NCBI GenBank assembly: GCA_023313575.1
Contig: JAJTTP010000001.1
Location: 3,720,001-3,784,000, forward strand
DNA from: Eutypella sp. D-1
Lineage: Eukaryota; Ascomycota; Sordariomycetes; Xylariales; Diatrypaceae
Direction: 5' to 3'
DNA length: 64,000 nucleotides
Shown here: positions 39,345-51,089 of the stretch, piece by piece
Numbering within the stretch: the first letter of the stretch is position 1
Layout of the letters: each line of letters opens with the position of its first letter
Notes under the pieces: model-generated
Told to the model about the DNA's origin: nothing
Seen by the model: the letters and a program-made list of their open reading frames with translations, nothing else
Database searches by the model: none
Program-made: the position numbers and the translations under genes

Positions 39345-40833
39345 TCACCGCTTCTTGTTCCTCTTCTTGGTCTTCCCGCCCCCGTTTCCGCCTCCACGGG
39401 CTTGGCTGCCGGTGGCCTTGGGCTTCGACGCCAGTTCCTCGACGCTCTTGTCAAGCAGCTCGAAGTCTTCGGCGGAGTCCGTACTGGGAGTTCGCTGGGC
39501 CGCGTCGGAGGATGAGTCGTCCACGAGCTCCTCGGCAGCAGCGGGAGCGGTGGTGGCGGGTTCATCTTCCTCTACCTGCTCATCGAGGTTGTCGGCGTTT
39601 TTGGACGAGGGGATAACTTTTCCGATGGTGGCGGCGTAGATCCAGAATGGCAGCTTGACGAGAGCGGTATCCTTGATGGTGGGAGGAGGGAGTTCGTTGG
39701 GCTATTTCGAAGGTTAGCGAATTTCATACCTTCCCTACAAGGGTCCATTTTTTGGATGTAACTTACATCAAGCAGATACTCGCCGACGTTTCCGTCCTCG
39801 TCCTCCTGCTCCAAATAGACATCTCCGAGCGAGTCGACAACTAGCACTTTACCGTTCTCGGCAACAACTCTCTTCTTGGAGCCACTAGGTCCAGAGCCCT
39901 GAGCCGGTGGGACGGGCGTGGCACTGCCGCTGGCCTGTTGTCCTCCACGTCTCCGAGCGCGAGTGGACTGCTTGCCCTCCTTTCCAGATTCCTTGCGCGC
40001 CTCGCGCTCCTGCATGCGGCGCTGCTTTCGGTTCACGGGCATCATGGGCTGGTCATCGTCGGCGGCAGGAGGCGGCGGAGCAGCGGCGGCTGGGGCACTG
40101 GCGGTTTCTAACCCTGGGATAGCCAAGTTATCACCCCAGGCGGCGTGACGAGCGAACTTGATGTAACGCTCGACGAACTCGCGCTGGCGCTTCCAGCCCA
40201 TGTACAGGGCGATGTAATGGAAACCACCGCCGCCAACGATGAGGCAACCAACGAGAACTGTGCCGAGACCGGGACGATAGCGGTTGTAGTAGTACTCAGT
40301 GCCCTTCCAGACAGGGAAGCCATTGGAGAGGAAATGGTCGTAGCGGGCGCGGCCGGAGCCCTTGAGGATATTACCGACGATGTTGATACGGGCCTGGCGT
40401 TCAGAGGCAGATTTGACGGCGGCCTTGATCTCAGACTGAGTTGGAGGCTTCGTGACGGTGACTCCGGGGTTCTTTTTCCCCTTACTCTTCTCCTTATTCG
40501 CTTTGGTACGCTCGGCTACCAGCTGGGACTTGACTTTGTCCGGGTGAAGGGCCTTGGATCGCTTGCGCACTGCCTTGTTGATCTCGTCTTGACTCGCTGA
40601 GGGGGTCACGCCGAGGTAATCGTAGAAGGTCACATCAGTACCCTCGTATGTCGAAATTTCATCGCGCAGACGGAAGATCTCACGATCTGGATTATATACA
40701 GGGTTAGCAATGCTGTACCTCGTGGAATCTGGTCAAGGTAGTAAGTAATCAGTATCTTACCTTCTTTCGTCCAGGCAGACGTGAGAGGTGTTAGTAGGGC
40801 AATGAGCCCAACTGATAGAATTGAAAGCTTCAT
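39345..40833 (-). CDS. ERJ5: ERJ5-like ER-membrane J-domain protein
   Basis: Exons 40833-40761, 40686-39767 and 39701-39345 give 449 residues. The signal peptide MKLSILSVGLIALLTPLTSA is followed by WTKEDREIFRLRDEI, the usual Erj5 opening. The lumenal J domain follows (TFYDYLGVTPSASQDEINKA) with HPD at 72-74. One membrane segment (LGTVLVGCLIVGGGGFHYIALYMGW) then puts a long cytosolic tail outside. The tail has alanine/proline and basic stretches (RKQRRMQEREARKE), EYLLDPNELPPPTIKDTALVKLPFWIY, and a lysine-rich end TKKRNKKR. In yeast Erj5 is a type I ER J-protein that supports Kar2/BiP-dependent folding. Intron positions after the signal peptide and before PNELPPP fit in phase. Confidence 0.88.
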
Positions 40834-42542
40834 CGTCACATATCCCTCTTGCCGGGAGGGTTGGGCGAAGTTACGACGTATATAGTCGTATGGGATGTAA
40901 AACCAAAAAAAAAAAAAAAAAAACAAGGGTTTATTTATTTAAAAAAAAAAGATTTGAAAAAGCTAAATCGGTTTAAAGCTCGGCGGGATCAAGCCCGATT
41001 GCCAGGAAGAAATCCGACAATACGGGTGCGCAGTGAGCTGCTGCTATGCTTTTAAGTAAGTATATACCTACAGTTGCGTTAAGGTACACAAAGTTTTATC
41101 CGGTAAATGAATTAGAGAAAAAAAAATTGTTGTTTATGAGATAGATGCCTTTGTAACTTTTTTTTTTTGGCTCTGGCTTACTCCGTTATTGTTTCCTAAT
41201 TCGTCAGCATCCCAGGCCCTGGCAGGTGTTAATTGCAAGGTGTTGCTTTCCTCGTTTTAACTGCAAGCTGGCCACTGCTTATGGGACTAGAGCTCTAGGG
41301 GACCTAAAACATTCAGAGCTAGCCCTATACGCAATTTACCTAGTACTTAGCTAACTTTGGAAAGTACAGATTGCCTCAAAAGCTTGAGGTTACGCCACTT
41401 TTAGCTAGAAATCTACCTCCGTACCTGAGAAGGGATGTACAGTAGTAGCTTAAGTATATACGTACTTTTCCCTTTCTGGAACTAGTTTTGCTTTCGAACC
41501 AATCAACTTCGCCATTTTAAGATCGAAGCCACGGCGGCTTACAACTTCGAGTACTTAGAGGCTTCATAGGTAGAACAAGTAGAGTGAGTAATCATTGAGG
41601 CGCTGATGTGAACTCCAGGTTTCAAAATGTTGTTACACAAGGAGGGAAGATACTGTGGTTGGCAACCCCCTATTACATCTGAGCAATGATTTTTAGATAA
41701 CCACCAATCGAATACATAACTTAACTAGTTATGGGACTAAAATGTAACCCTTTAAAAGTGTATCCAGGGAGAACCGCTGTATATTGTGGACTAGCAACTG
41801 CACATGAGGTTATCGTGTGTTGAAGTAGGAGATTTTCGTTCTCTGTTTCTACAGAGCCATCATTTTGGATCTCTGTGAATAGGCACCTCGGGAAAGTGTG
41901 GAAGTCTATCTAAGTATAGAGCTGCACAGGACTGTAAAGGGCCGGGGGGGCATGTAAATAGTGTATAGACCAAGCTATAGTTACGTGGAGATTGTGGCAC
42001 GAAGGCTACTGCCGCCTGCGGAGGTGGCCTCGTGGTTGACTTAGCCAGTCATTCATCGGATATTAAGCATTGCTTTTAGGTGGTGTTATCTGGGGTTTGG
42101 ACTACTTTAATCGAATATCTTCTTGGTATGCTTGGCTTTTCAGACAGCGCATTTAACAGTGTTCATAGCGGCAATTACGTAAAGTGGAAATATACCATAT
42201 CTATATCGATCCACAATCATCCCTATAGAGATTTTCTTTAAGATAGCTAGTATACGCTCCCTAAAATCTCACGTCACGTTTCCATCGAGCTCGGAAAGGC
42301 CCCATACCCGGCCTCACCTCTGAAGCTCGCGAGCCAGGCAAGTGGAGAGCACAATAAATGGGCCAGTTGGTCCACTGATGATAGAAGTGGTGAACCTTAC
42401 CGGGCCATTCCTTGTTGTAACCGCGCAAAACTTGGTTCTCTGTTGTTTTAAATAGCCCTCTCGCTCGTTTTAAAGACCCTACTTTCCTCCCTCTCTCTAT
42501 TCAGTATGTCGGACACAGCAAGTAGAAGTAGGACAAACAATA
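40834..42542. other. 1.7-kb spacer
   Basis: Poly-A tracts at about 40903-40923 and 40941-40950 lie immediately upstream of the ERJ5-like start. AT-rich sequence follows, with TAAATAGCCC/TATA-like motifs near 42445-42475 upstream of the P450. No gene is supported. Confidence 0.5.
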
Positions 42543-44189
42543 ATGACGTCCTCCATTTACACGGCATACGCAGCACTCCTGCTTGTGGCTTTAATCTCTA
42601 TTCAATGGCTCCGGAAACCACGAGAGAAATACAGCCACTTGCCGCTCCCTCCAGGCCCGCCTCGTCTGCCCATTATAGGCAGCCTGCTCAGTGTCCCGCG
42701 TGAGGACCCTTTCAAGCATTGGCTGGAGCTGAGCAAAAGTCTCGGTCCAATATTATACGTGAACATCATCGGGACGCCCCTGATTGTGCTGAACAGCAAT
42801 GAGGCCGTCCAGGACCTCCTCAGCAAGCGTGCCGCACGGTACAGTGATCGGCCACGACTCCATCTCTTGGAGCTCATGGAGAATGCCCAGCCGTATGAGG
42901 CAGACTTCATTCTCGCACGCCAGTATGATAACGGCTTCCGTCTACACCATCGCATGCTGGCTTCGGGGATGACGTCGACCTGCGCGCCACAGTTCCAGTC
43001 GCTGATGATGCTCGAGACGGCGCAGCTTCTGCGGGACCTGCTGCGTGAACCGGGGGTTGCCGGAAAGGATGGTTCGGCCGCTGCCGCTGCAGACATGTCA
43101 AGTAAGGCCATCGAGCCTCACTTTGCGCGTATGCAGAGCAGCGTCGTATTTGGTCTCCTGTACTCGATGCGTTTCGACACGGCCGATGATCCGGTTCTGG
43201 TGGAAAACGCCGACACGCTACGCGAGCTCGGCGATCTCGGTCGAGGAAGCCCCGTTCTGCAGCTCCTACCGGCCCTCACTTGCCTACCGAATTTTCTCTC
43301 TCCCTGGGCCAAGCACGCGCAAGCGATCCGTGCGAGGGAAACTCCCCTCGCCACCCAGAACCTCGCCACGGGCCGCAAAGCGCCCGGTTGGAACCTAGCC
43401 AAACAAGCCTCCGACATTGCTGCCCGCAATAACGTGCCGGACGACGACCTCAAGTACACGCTCTATGAAAGCGCGGTGGCCGGAATGGAGAGTACACCGC
43501 AGGCGCTGCTCTGGATTCTAGTCGCCTGCCTCCTCCACCCCGAGGCAGTGAGGCGGGCGCAAGAATCCTTGGACCGCGTGGTGGGACAGTCTCGCTTGCC
43601 CACCTTTGCCGATCGGAACGACCTCCCCTACGTCGACGCCCTCATCCTAGAAACGCTCAGATGGCGCCCGGTGGCGCCCAGCGGCGTGCCCCACCGATGC
43701 GCAGCCGGGGATGAGTACAAGGGCATGCGCATCCCCGCTGGTGGACTAGTGTTGGCTAACACGTGGGGACTCAACCGGGAGGAGGCGGTCTTCGGTATGG
43801 GCGGGAGGTACGACGTCGAGCAGCATATCCCAGAGCGCTGGCTAGAAGGCGGCAACTTGGGCGGTAAACTCCGGAATGACCTGCCGGTAGCGATCTTCGG
43901 GTTTGGCAGGAGGACCTGCGTCGGAAAGCGTATCGCTGAGGACGGCCTCTTCATTGCCGTCGCAAGGCTGCTGTGGGCCTTCACTATTCGCGCCACGGAT
44001 GTTAAGCCGGATCCGAACGCCATTAGTCAGACCGCCCTCACCGTATCTCCAGCAGCGTTCGATATACACATGAAGCCGAGAGGTGACTGGGTGAAGGCTG
44101 TCGTAGAGCAACAGTGGATCGAGCTGGAGAACAAGCAATTCAACGTGACAGGCCAGTATGAGGGATACGTCGATAGCAAGACTACCTAG
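42543..44189 (+). CDS. Cytochrome P450 monooxygenase
   Basis: An intronless gene of 548 residues. An N-terminal membrane anchor (YAALLLVALISIQWL) is followed by the proline hinge LPLPPGPPRLPIIG at about 33-46. The I-helix oxygen-activation motif AGMEST is at 314-319, ExxR (ETLR) at 370-373, and the PERW region near 430-433. The heme loop FGFGRRTCVG at 452-461 has ligand Cys459. It is an ER-anchored, NADPH-reductase-dependent monooxygenase. The overall look (PPGPP, EQHIPERWLEGG, FGRRTCVGKRIAE) resembles the O-methylsterigmatocystin-oxidoreductase-like group. The substrate cannot be told, and no terpene cyclase, PKS or NRPS is within the window. Its downstream neighbours on the same strand are a sugar-porter MFS and a RidA-family gene. 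Confidence 0.93.
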   Translation: MTSSIYTAYAALLLVALISIQWLRKPREKYSHLPLPPGPPRLPIIGSLLSVPREDPFKHWLELSKSLGPILYVNIIGTPLIVLNSNEAVQDLLSKRAARYSDRPRLHLLELMENAQPYEADFILARQYDNGFRLHHRMLASGMTSTCAPQFQSLMMLETAQLLRDLLREPGVAGKDGSAAAAADMSSKAIEPHFARMQSSVVFGLLYSMRFDTADDPVLVENADTLRELGDLGRGSPVLQLLPALTCLPNFLSPWAKHAQAIRARETPLATQNLATGRKAPGWNLAKQASDIAARNNVPDDDLKYTLYESAVAGMESTPQALLWILVACLLHPEAVRRAQESLDRVVGQSRLPTFADRNDLPYVDALILETLRWRPVAPSGVPHRCAAGDEYKGMRIPAGGLVLANTWGLNREEAVFGMGGRYDVEQHIPERWLEGGNLGGKLRNDLPVAIFGFGRRTCVGKRIAEDGLFIAVARLLWAFTIRATDVKPDPNAISQTALTVSPAAFDIHMKPRGDWVKAVVEQQWIELENKQFNVTGQYEGYVDSKTT

Positions 44190-45327
44190 GGAATTGACTC
44201 CACCTACGTTAGACTGAAGCTCTTAGGATGAACCATAACCGCGCACGTCGGGGGTTCATAAAGCGGTTACCGGCCCCCAATAGATACGCAGTCGGGAATT
44301 AAACGCTCGGAGTGGGGCATCCCTTACCCCTATTCCCACCTATTGGTGACACGTTTAGGATGACTCGAACGGCCAAGCCTTTGGGGTATTCTTTCACATG
44401 CTTGGAGAATAGCTTTATTGAGTGCTAAAGTTTTATCACTGGGGCCTGTCTGGGGAGTTGTATAGCTCGTCGTGGCTCACGCAGCATTTGAAATACGTGA
44501 AAGCTTTTGTGATTGATTATCTTGACATATCCCCGCTAACTCCGAGTGGCTGATGCATTATTCCAATCGAATGTGTGTTGATTAGGATTGGCTGATTCAC
44601 CATATCGATTCGAGGGCAGCAATGGATATTTACCATAATTCACACTTTGTACTTCATAGCATGAAGACTCGACTTTCTCCGCACCAAACAAGTTATCATT
44701 ATATCACCATCACTTAAATAGGAGCTGGCTCATCTGCAGAGTATATGTCTTCCAAATCTATAATCTTGGTTTCCGGCTGCAATTATTCTTCACGCCGTCT
44801 GGATTAGTCCCCAATTTCGGACTATGGCTTTATCGATGAAAACGGCGTGTTCCCCATTTCACCTGTCCCTCTACGCTTGACAGTTATAATATTCCGAAGC
44901 TAAGAGGTAGAACATCCATGATTCCGAAGGTGGCCCCTGAATGATTACTACCCCAGTCGATGCTACCGCTCTGGGTAATTGACGATCGCCCCAACTACCG
45001 AAATGCGGGGAGGTGTGCCGCTGTCACTCGTTTGGGTGTATATAACAACGAAGTATTGCCGGCGGTTGGTAAAAAGGGCATTATGTACTAACTATCATTG
45101 CCTGTACTCCGAGTATACTAGGGTCACATGCTGTCCCTAATTAGACCTCCGGAGATGATGCCGAACAAGGTTGAAGATATCCGATTCTGCGTTTAAAGCT
45201 TGACCGCCAGCCCCTTCTCATAGGTATGCCTTTGATTTTCAACATGTTTCCTCTCAATCCTCGATTTAACTGAACCGCTATGCTGTAGTATAGTGCGCCA
45301 AGATATTTCGAGGTTCATCAACACACA
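44190..45327. other. 1.1-kb spacer
   Basis: No coding region is supported. The sequence separates the P450 from the transporter and contains the promoter of the latter. Confidence 0.5.
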
Positions 45328-47301
45328 ATGGCTAAGGTCGATAATCTACCGGAGAACTCCTTGTGGGACAACCGGAAATGTTTACTCATCTGCGCCGCCG
45401 TAGCCGTGGCCAGCATGCAGTATGGTTTGGACACGGGGGTCGTGGCTGCGCTCCAGGCAATGCCCGGGTTCTTGATCGTCTTCGGATATGAGGACCCCAG
45501 CCAGCCTGGGGGATATGGAATCGAGGTGGGTTGGACTCCGCTACGGAGACCTAGCCCGTGGTCACCAGGGCTGCCAGATTTTCCATGAGACTGATGCCTT
45601 CACAGGGCAAGTTCCAACAACTTATCACCTCTCTCCTCACCCTCGGGTCCTTCGTGTCTTCCCTGGTCGCGGGCGTATTCGCTCATTACTTCGGCCGCAG
45701 AGTCGCTCTGTGGGTGGCCTGCGCTCTCAGCATAATTGCCTGTGCCGCCCAAATCGCATCAGACAACAAGATCGCGATTTACATAGGCCGTCTAATCCTA
45801 GGTCTAGCCAACGGGTTTTTGGTCACGTTCAGCAGCATATACACAGCCGAGGCGGCGCCGGCACATTTACGCGCTGTCATGGTAAGTCCCTACCGAGCTT
45901 TGAACCCTGCCCTTGAGCCATCCGACTTCCCTAGGTATTGCAAGTGTCATACCACTGGAGCAGGGGTGGTGTGATTAACTCTGGCTGTTCTAACGACTGA
46001 TAGGTCGCTATGTTTTCGTGGTGGGTGAATATTGGTAGCATCGTAGGCGCCTCGGTCTCCAATGCCACGAAAGGTCGGATGGATAGGACTTCATATCAGA
46101 TCCCACTTGGAACTTTATTTATTGTCCCGGTATTCCTCGCTATCGCCCTGTTCTTCGTCCCTGAGTCGCCACGATACCTCCTCTACAGGGGCAAGATCGC
46201 AGCAGCTAGGAAGGCCCTGGAGACGCTGAGGGGCAATTCACTAAAGCCTGAAGAGCTTGAGCTCGAATGGATTGAAATGGTCAAGGGAATTGAGGAGGAG
46301 AAAAGGACGGCCGATACAATCGCTCCATTAGACATGTTTAGAGGTATGCACATCCCTCGTGATTTGGCGGTAGGAGATCATTTTTATGCTGATATATAGA
46401 TGATAGGAACGGAGCTGAGGCGCACTCTCTTGTGCTGCGGGATCCTCGCAACGCAGACTGGATCCGGCGTCTGGTTCATCATCAGCTACGCGACATACTT
46501 CATGACGGTATCGGGTGTGTCAATGGATGACGCGTTCAAGTTCTCGGTCATGCATACGTGCTTGGGGTTTCTTGGCGTGAACATCGGTATATACCTGATG
46601 CGGCACGTCATGGGTCGGCGCGCCATCTTAATGACGGGCGCAATCTTCCAGGGCGCCGTGATGCTCGCTCTCGCCATCTCTGCGACCGTGGCTCCAGGAA
46701 CCATGGCCGCGCGGAACTGTGTTATCGGCTTCGGCGCCCTGTATGCCTGCGGCTACAATGCGCTCGTCGGCGACGCGAGCCACCCGACCGCAACAGAGAT
46801 GGTTAGCACGAGATTGAGGTCGTGGTCCGTTGGGACTGCCATCAGCCTCGGCTACTTCCTCGCTTGGCTTACGGGCTTCTGTTCGCCTTATTTTATCAAT
46901 CCCGAGTATATGAACTGGGTCAGTGTGTCATTTCCACCTAACACTCAAATCACACCTCCCCTTACCTTACCAACACCACAACGGGCTGTGGTTATAGACA
47001 ATGAAAGCATAGCTAACGACTCATGCGGGTGATACAGGGAGCCAAATACGGCTATATCTGGGCGGGCTCGAACTTCTGCTGTTTCGTGTTCTTTTACCTG
47101 TTTGTGCCCGAGACCAAGGGTCGCACGCTAGAGGAGATCGATGAGTTGTTCGCGAACCGCGTCTCAGTGCGCAACTTCAGGACCTTCCGGACGGCCATTA
47201 TGGAGGAGGCCCTAAGAGACGTCAACAAGCGAAAGGACGAGGATGCGGGCGAGACTCAAGTCCGGGAAGTGGAACACGCCGTCGCTGCTCGCAAGGAATA
47301 G
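45328..47301 (+). CDS. MFS sugar-porter family transporter
   Basis: Five exons, 45328-45525, 45606-45881, 46004-46343, 46407-46918 and 47038-47301, give 529 residues, all phases agreeing. Sugar-porter signatures in order: QYGLDTG in TM1, YFGRR after TM2, GRLILGLANGFL, PESPRYLLYRGK closing the first half, HVMGRRA after TM8, and VPETKGRTLEEIDELF at the end. Twelve membrane segments are expected, with a central cytosolic loop (EEEKRTADTIAPLDMF) and a charged tail. It resembles the fungal maltose/hexose permease group and should be a plasma-membrane proton symporter. The exact sugar is not deducible. It lies between a P450 and a RidA-family gene. Confidence 0.92.
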
Positions 47302-47876
47302 GCAACAGTTGAAAGGACGTCAACCTAAGTTAATATGCTTACGAACCGGATGGAAAAATATTTACCCTTAAGTGAGAACCAAACAGTAAGAGTTTTCTGC
47401 AGCATAGCCTCATTGTATATATGATGCCCTTAGGAATACTCTCTTCATTAGTAATTTGGGATTACTTAATTCATCCGATTACTATATTATCTCAGCAGCA
47501 CGCCCTTGGCAGAAAGCCAGGTGGATCCCGGAACTGTCAGTCAGTCCGATGACACAGGTCGTTCCCTGCATAACTACCGTGGCTTATTTTTAACCATAAC
47601 GCTTTGGGATGACCCATAAAGCTCTCTGGTCCTGCAGGGTACTATAGACGAGATGATCATTGCGTTAGGCTTCAGCGTTGCTGCGATCCAAGAGCTTCGC
47701 CGCACGCTCGCTCTCCTGCAAGATTGTTCGAAATGCAGAGTTGAGTAGAGTTTGAAGGTTACATATATAAGGGCAGCCCATCTCTTTCGCTCTCTCCCCT
47801 CTTTTAACTCATACAAGACAGCTTCGTTTCACTTTAATCAGCAAGGCACGATCAAACACTACTATACACAGCGAAG
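47302..47876. other. Spacer between transporter and RidA-family gene
   Basis: AT-rich 3' flank of the transporter, then a promoter with pyrimidine-rich sequence near 47785-47830. No gene is seen. Confidence 0.5.
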
Positions 47877-48387
47877 ATGTCAGGTTTGAAAACGTACTAC
47901 TACCCCGGAATAGGGGAGATGGCGTTTGAGACCATGTCATACGTCCAGGCCGTACGGGTTGAGAACCGCATTGTCTGTTCGGGACAGGGTAAGTTATGCC
48001 CATCCGTCCAACCAATGCGCTCCACCCCAGATAGGTTCAAATTTAACAATCACAGGCGGCTGGGACCGGACGACGGGCGCTATCAGCGCGGACCTGAACG
48101 AGGAGGTGGACCAGGCGTTCGCGAACGCGGAGGCAAACCTGCGGCACGCGGGCGGGCGCGGCTGGTCGCAAGTGTACCGCGTGGTGACGTACACCACGGA
48201 CATACGCGCCACCCACGACGCCGTCGTCCGCAACCTGCGCCGCTGGATGCCCGACAACAAGCCGGTCTGGACGGAGGTCGGCGTCGCCGCCCTCGGTCTC
48301 GATACCATGCACTTTGAAATTGAGGTCGAGGCCTTTGACCCTGAAGGTGCTGCGAAGGCTAGGAGTGGAGAGGAGGGTGCGAAATGA
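47877..48387 (+). CDS. RidA family (YjgF/YER057c/UK114) protein
   Basis: Exons 47877-47988 and 48056-48387 give 147 residues. The order SYVQAVRVENRIVCSGQGGWD, DLNEEVDQAFANAEANLRHAG, VYRVVTYTTDI and PVWTEVGVAALGLDTMHFEIEVEAF is the standard chorismate-mutase-like RidA fold. The Arg that binds the carboxylate in enamine/imine deaminases normally sits just before the end (..R.E.d). Here the equivalent stretch reads GLDTMHFEIEV without that Arg, so it may belong to a RidA-related subgroup with other chemistry. It forms trimers in known members. The neighbour on the opposite strand starts transcription more than 1.8 kb away and converges on it. Confidence 0.87.
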
Positions 48388-48596
48388 TAGAGGCAGTGTG
48401 CAGACTAAAGGAGTAATTAGCGCGTTGGGACTTGTACCCATGTGTAGGCTTCATCCATATACAGTCTAGGTACATTCTACTAGTGAGCCTCCATGGATAT
48501 AGCCGAAGCCCGCGTGATATAGCGCCCGCTAGCAATTCACTTTAAGTTTTACGATCTTCCACTCCTTCCCCTCTTTCCTCTACGGTTATTATCAGC

Positions 48597-50264
48597 CTAG
48601 ATATTATTCGTGCCATCATGCACGCCCTGTGACTCTGGAAACCAGTAATTATCCTTGAAGGGTAACTCAAAGTGTAATTCGTCGACGCAGCGGGGACAGT
48701 GGTAGTCAACCGTCTGGCCAAAGGGCCACATGGGCAGGAAGCAGATCTCGCCGATGGAACAGCCCTGACATCTCTTCCAGCCAGACCAATGCAGATCATC
48801 CACAAGCTCCGTGACGATCCTACGCGATGTCTCAACCGCGTCCAGCAGATCGTTCTCGCCCTCGTCTTCGCCCTCGGAATTCTGAAGACGCAGGTGGTCT
48901 CGGCCCAGCTGTGCTTCTAGGATGAGGGCCCGCGAGTCAAAAAAGGCGGCGCAGATGCGCGTCGTCACAGCCTCGATCGCTGTGTAGAGCAGCTCGTCCT
49001 CCTGCGTGAACATGTCCTGGAGCGGTTCCACCGACTGCAGGTAGTGCTTAGCGCACTTCTGGCGGGCCTCAATCTCCCTGGTATCGTCTCCTGTCATAGC
49101 GTTGACATCGTTCGGCGTCGCGGGGAACTCGAAGTACGTGTTGGTCGCTCGATATACCTCCTCGACAAGCCCGTTGGCATCGATGGACGCCGATGTCATC
49201 AAAGCCAGCCGATCACTGTACCGCGACACGATCATGTCGACGACGTTCTGCCAGTCCACAACCGGCGACGTATCCTGCTTGTTTACTTCTACTATGCGCG
49301 AGCGAAGTACCTCTCGCTCTGCGCGGGTCGTTGATAACAGTCGGGGCAAGTGCTGGGCTTCCGGGTCCGGATTCGTGAGGTTCAGCGGGTAGAAATAAGC
49401 AGACACCATCCGCGAGAAATCCAGGCTGAGCCTATTGGAGCCGAATCCATCGTAGTGACGCGCGGCCGCGCTCGCGAGCAGGAACAAGTCGTGCACCGGC
49501 GAGGTGCGGCCCTCTACCTGGTCTGCGAAGGGCTGCCGCTTTATATCAAGGAGATCCAGGCCCGAGAAGAAGTCGCAGTAGATGATCTCGAACCCGATTT
49601 CCATCCGGAGAATCCCGTCGTAGCCCCAGTCGGCGACGAGGCCGCAGAGGTCGTAAGCCCGCTCGTACTCGTCTAGGAAAACGGTGTCGTCTTTCATGCG
49701 CAACACGAAATCTCCCAGATCCATCGTCCCCAGTCTTGATTTCCCGGCGGACATCCCGTCCACGTAGAGCAGTCTAAGATCGCGGTTTGCCCGGTAGGTG
49801 TGCATGTATCCCCTCATCGCGCTCTCTGCCACACCGATCGGCAGCTCAGAACCTCCCATCACAGCTTGGCCCTTCAGATTAGAACGATCCCACGAGCTAA
49901 TACCGGGGTCGGCAGAGTCGTTGTATTTAGTCGAAATGGCGAAGCCCTCGGAATGCTCGGGTTCAAAGGCGAGCCACTCGGGTGTGGGCGGAGGCCCGGC
50001 TTCACGGTTGCGCTGAGTACCGTGGTAGAACAAGCTGCCCTGAGGTACGGTGGCGGGCATCACAGCCATGCCGTTGTGGTTTAGCGATGAGCCCCATTGG
50101 CGCCCAGCGGAGTGAACCGAGTTGAATATGTCGAAGCAGTTGCGGCGTGCACTCTCGTGGGACGGAGATAGGGCTGAAGATGAGGCAATCGCCAGACCGG
50201 ACGCCAAGCCCGTCGACGCGATCAGCGTCTGGAAACCGACGTATAGGTTTATAAACTTACTCAT
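48597..50264 (-). CDS. Secreted or membrane-anchored protein with N-terminal YHGT motif, unknown function
   Basis: A single exon of 555 residues. The N-terminus (FINLYVGFQTLIASTGLASGLAIA) is hydrophobic and looks like a signal peptide or anchor. Next comes GSLFYHGT at residues 77-83, PEWLAFEPEHSEGFA at about 95-109, and RDLRLLYVDGMSAGKS. A LCGLVADWGYDGILRMEIGFEIIY block suggests a compact beta-rich domain in the first 250 residues. The C-terminal part is helical and acidic, then a cysteine pair cluster (CQGC, later CPRC near the end) looks like a small zinc-ribbon. The HG-T turn with a following aromatic/EH segment is reminiscent of ADP-ribosyltransferase folds, but the resemblance is slight and a function is not assigned. 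No toxin activity is claimed. Confidence 0.7.
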   Translation of the reverse strand: MSKFINLYVGFQTLIASTGLASGLAIASSSALSPSHESARRNCFDIFNSVHSAGRQWGSSLNHNGMAVMPATVPQGSLFYHGTQRNREAGPPPTPEWLAFEPEHSEGFAISTKYNDSADPGISSWDRSNLKGQAVMGGSELPIGVAESAMRGYMHTYRANRDLRLLYVDGMSAGKSRLGTMDLGDFVLRMKDDTVFLDEYERAYDLCGLVADWGYDGILRMEIGFEIIYCDFFSGLDLLDIKRQPFADQVEGRTSPVHDLFLLASAAARHYDGFGSNRLSLDFSRMVSAYFYPLNLTNPDPEAQHLPRLLSTTRAEREVLRSRIVEVNKQDTSPVVDWQNVVDMIVSRYSDRLALMTSASIDANGLVEEVYRATNTYFEFPATPNDVNAMTGDDTREIEARQKCAKHYLQSVEPLQDMFTQEDELLYTAIEAVTTRICAAFFDSRALILEAQLGRDHLRLQNSEGEDEGENDLLDAVETSRRIVTELVDDLHWSGWKRCQGCSIGEICFLPMWPFGQTVDYHCPRCVDELHFELPFKDNYWFPESQGVHDGTNNI

Positions 50265-51089
50265 TGTTTCTTACAGAAACATAACATAGTCAAATGTCGG
50301 CTACAGAGAATCATATCTTACGGTCTTCAAATGAGTCGTCAACTACAACTGCCATTTTATACGCTTGGCCGTCGTATCTTCCCACCGTTATCTGGCCCAG
50401 CTGGTTGCCTTGGTTGCCTATGGTGAACACGAAGAATGGTGCCATTTCTCAGAGCCCATAATTGATGACATTGACCCCTGCGGGATGACAAAGCTGTGTA
50501 GAATGCGAATCCTCATCAGGTCCGAGCACATATCCACTTATCCACGCTGGTCAAAACAACACTTAGTATATGCATCAAACCCAACTCCACAAACTCGTAT
50601 CGCGCATGGCACGCGTGGAAATTTGAAACTACGTGCGTACCAAACGTACGGCATACAAGTCGAGATGATAGATGCACCGGTAGTAGAGACGGCGGTGAGC
50701 CTTCAGACTTCACATCAGATTAGATCTCTACTTACACCGCCTCCTTGTAAGGACTGAGTTTGCGTGGCTAGATAGGGAAGCCTCCTACCATGCCACTGGT
50801 AGCATAACCACCTCGATGGCCGGAGTTAAGCTTCGAATGTTGTGCGAACCCCTTATTGGCATATGCAAGCCTCAAAACCATTCTTATGCCTCCGACTCCG
50901 CGGTTCTGGGGCTATGTATATAGGGATATAAAAAGAAACAGGGCTCCCCTTAATTCACAAGATATCTATCCACTTATGAATGCTCCGAGCACCGGGCGGC
51001 CGTTAAAGGCGCCGTTCCTTAATCGGGAGGCCCTCGGCGATCTCGCATGCCGCTAAGGAGCTCCACCTCCGATCAATCTCCGTATTAGT

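Noticed and set aside
42543..50264. Classical secondary metabolite cluster
   Set aside because: No PKS, NRPS, terpene cyclase or DMAT core enzyme is visible in the window.
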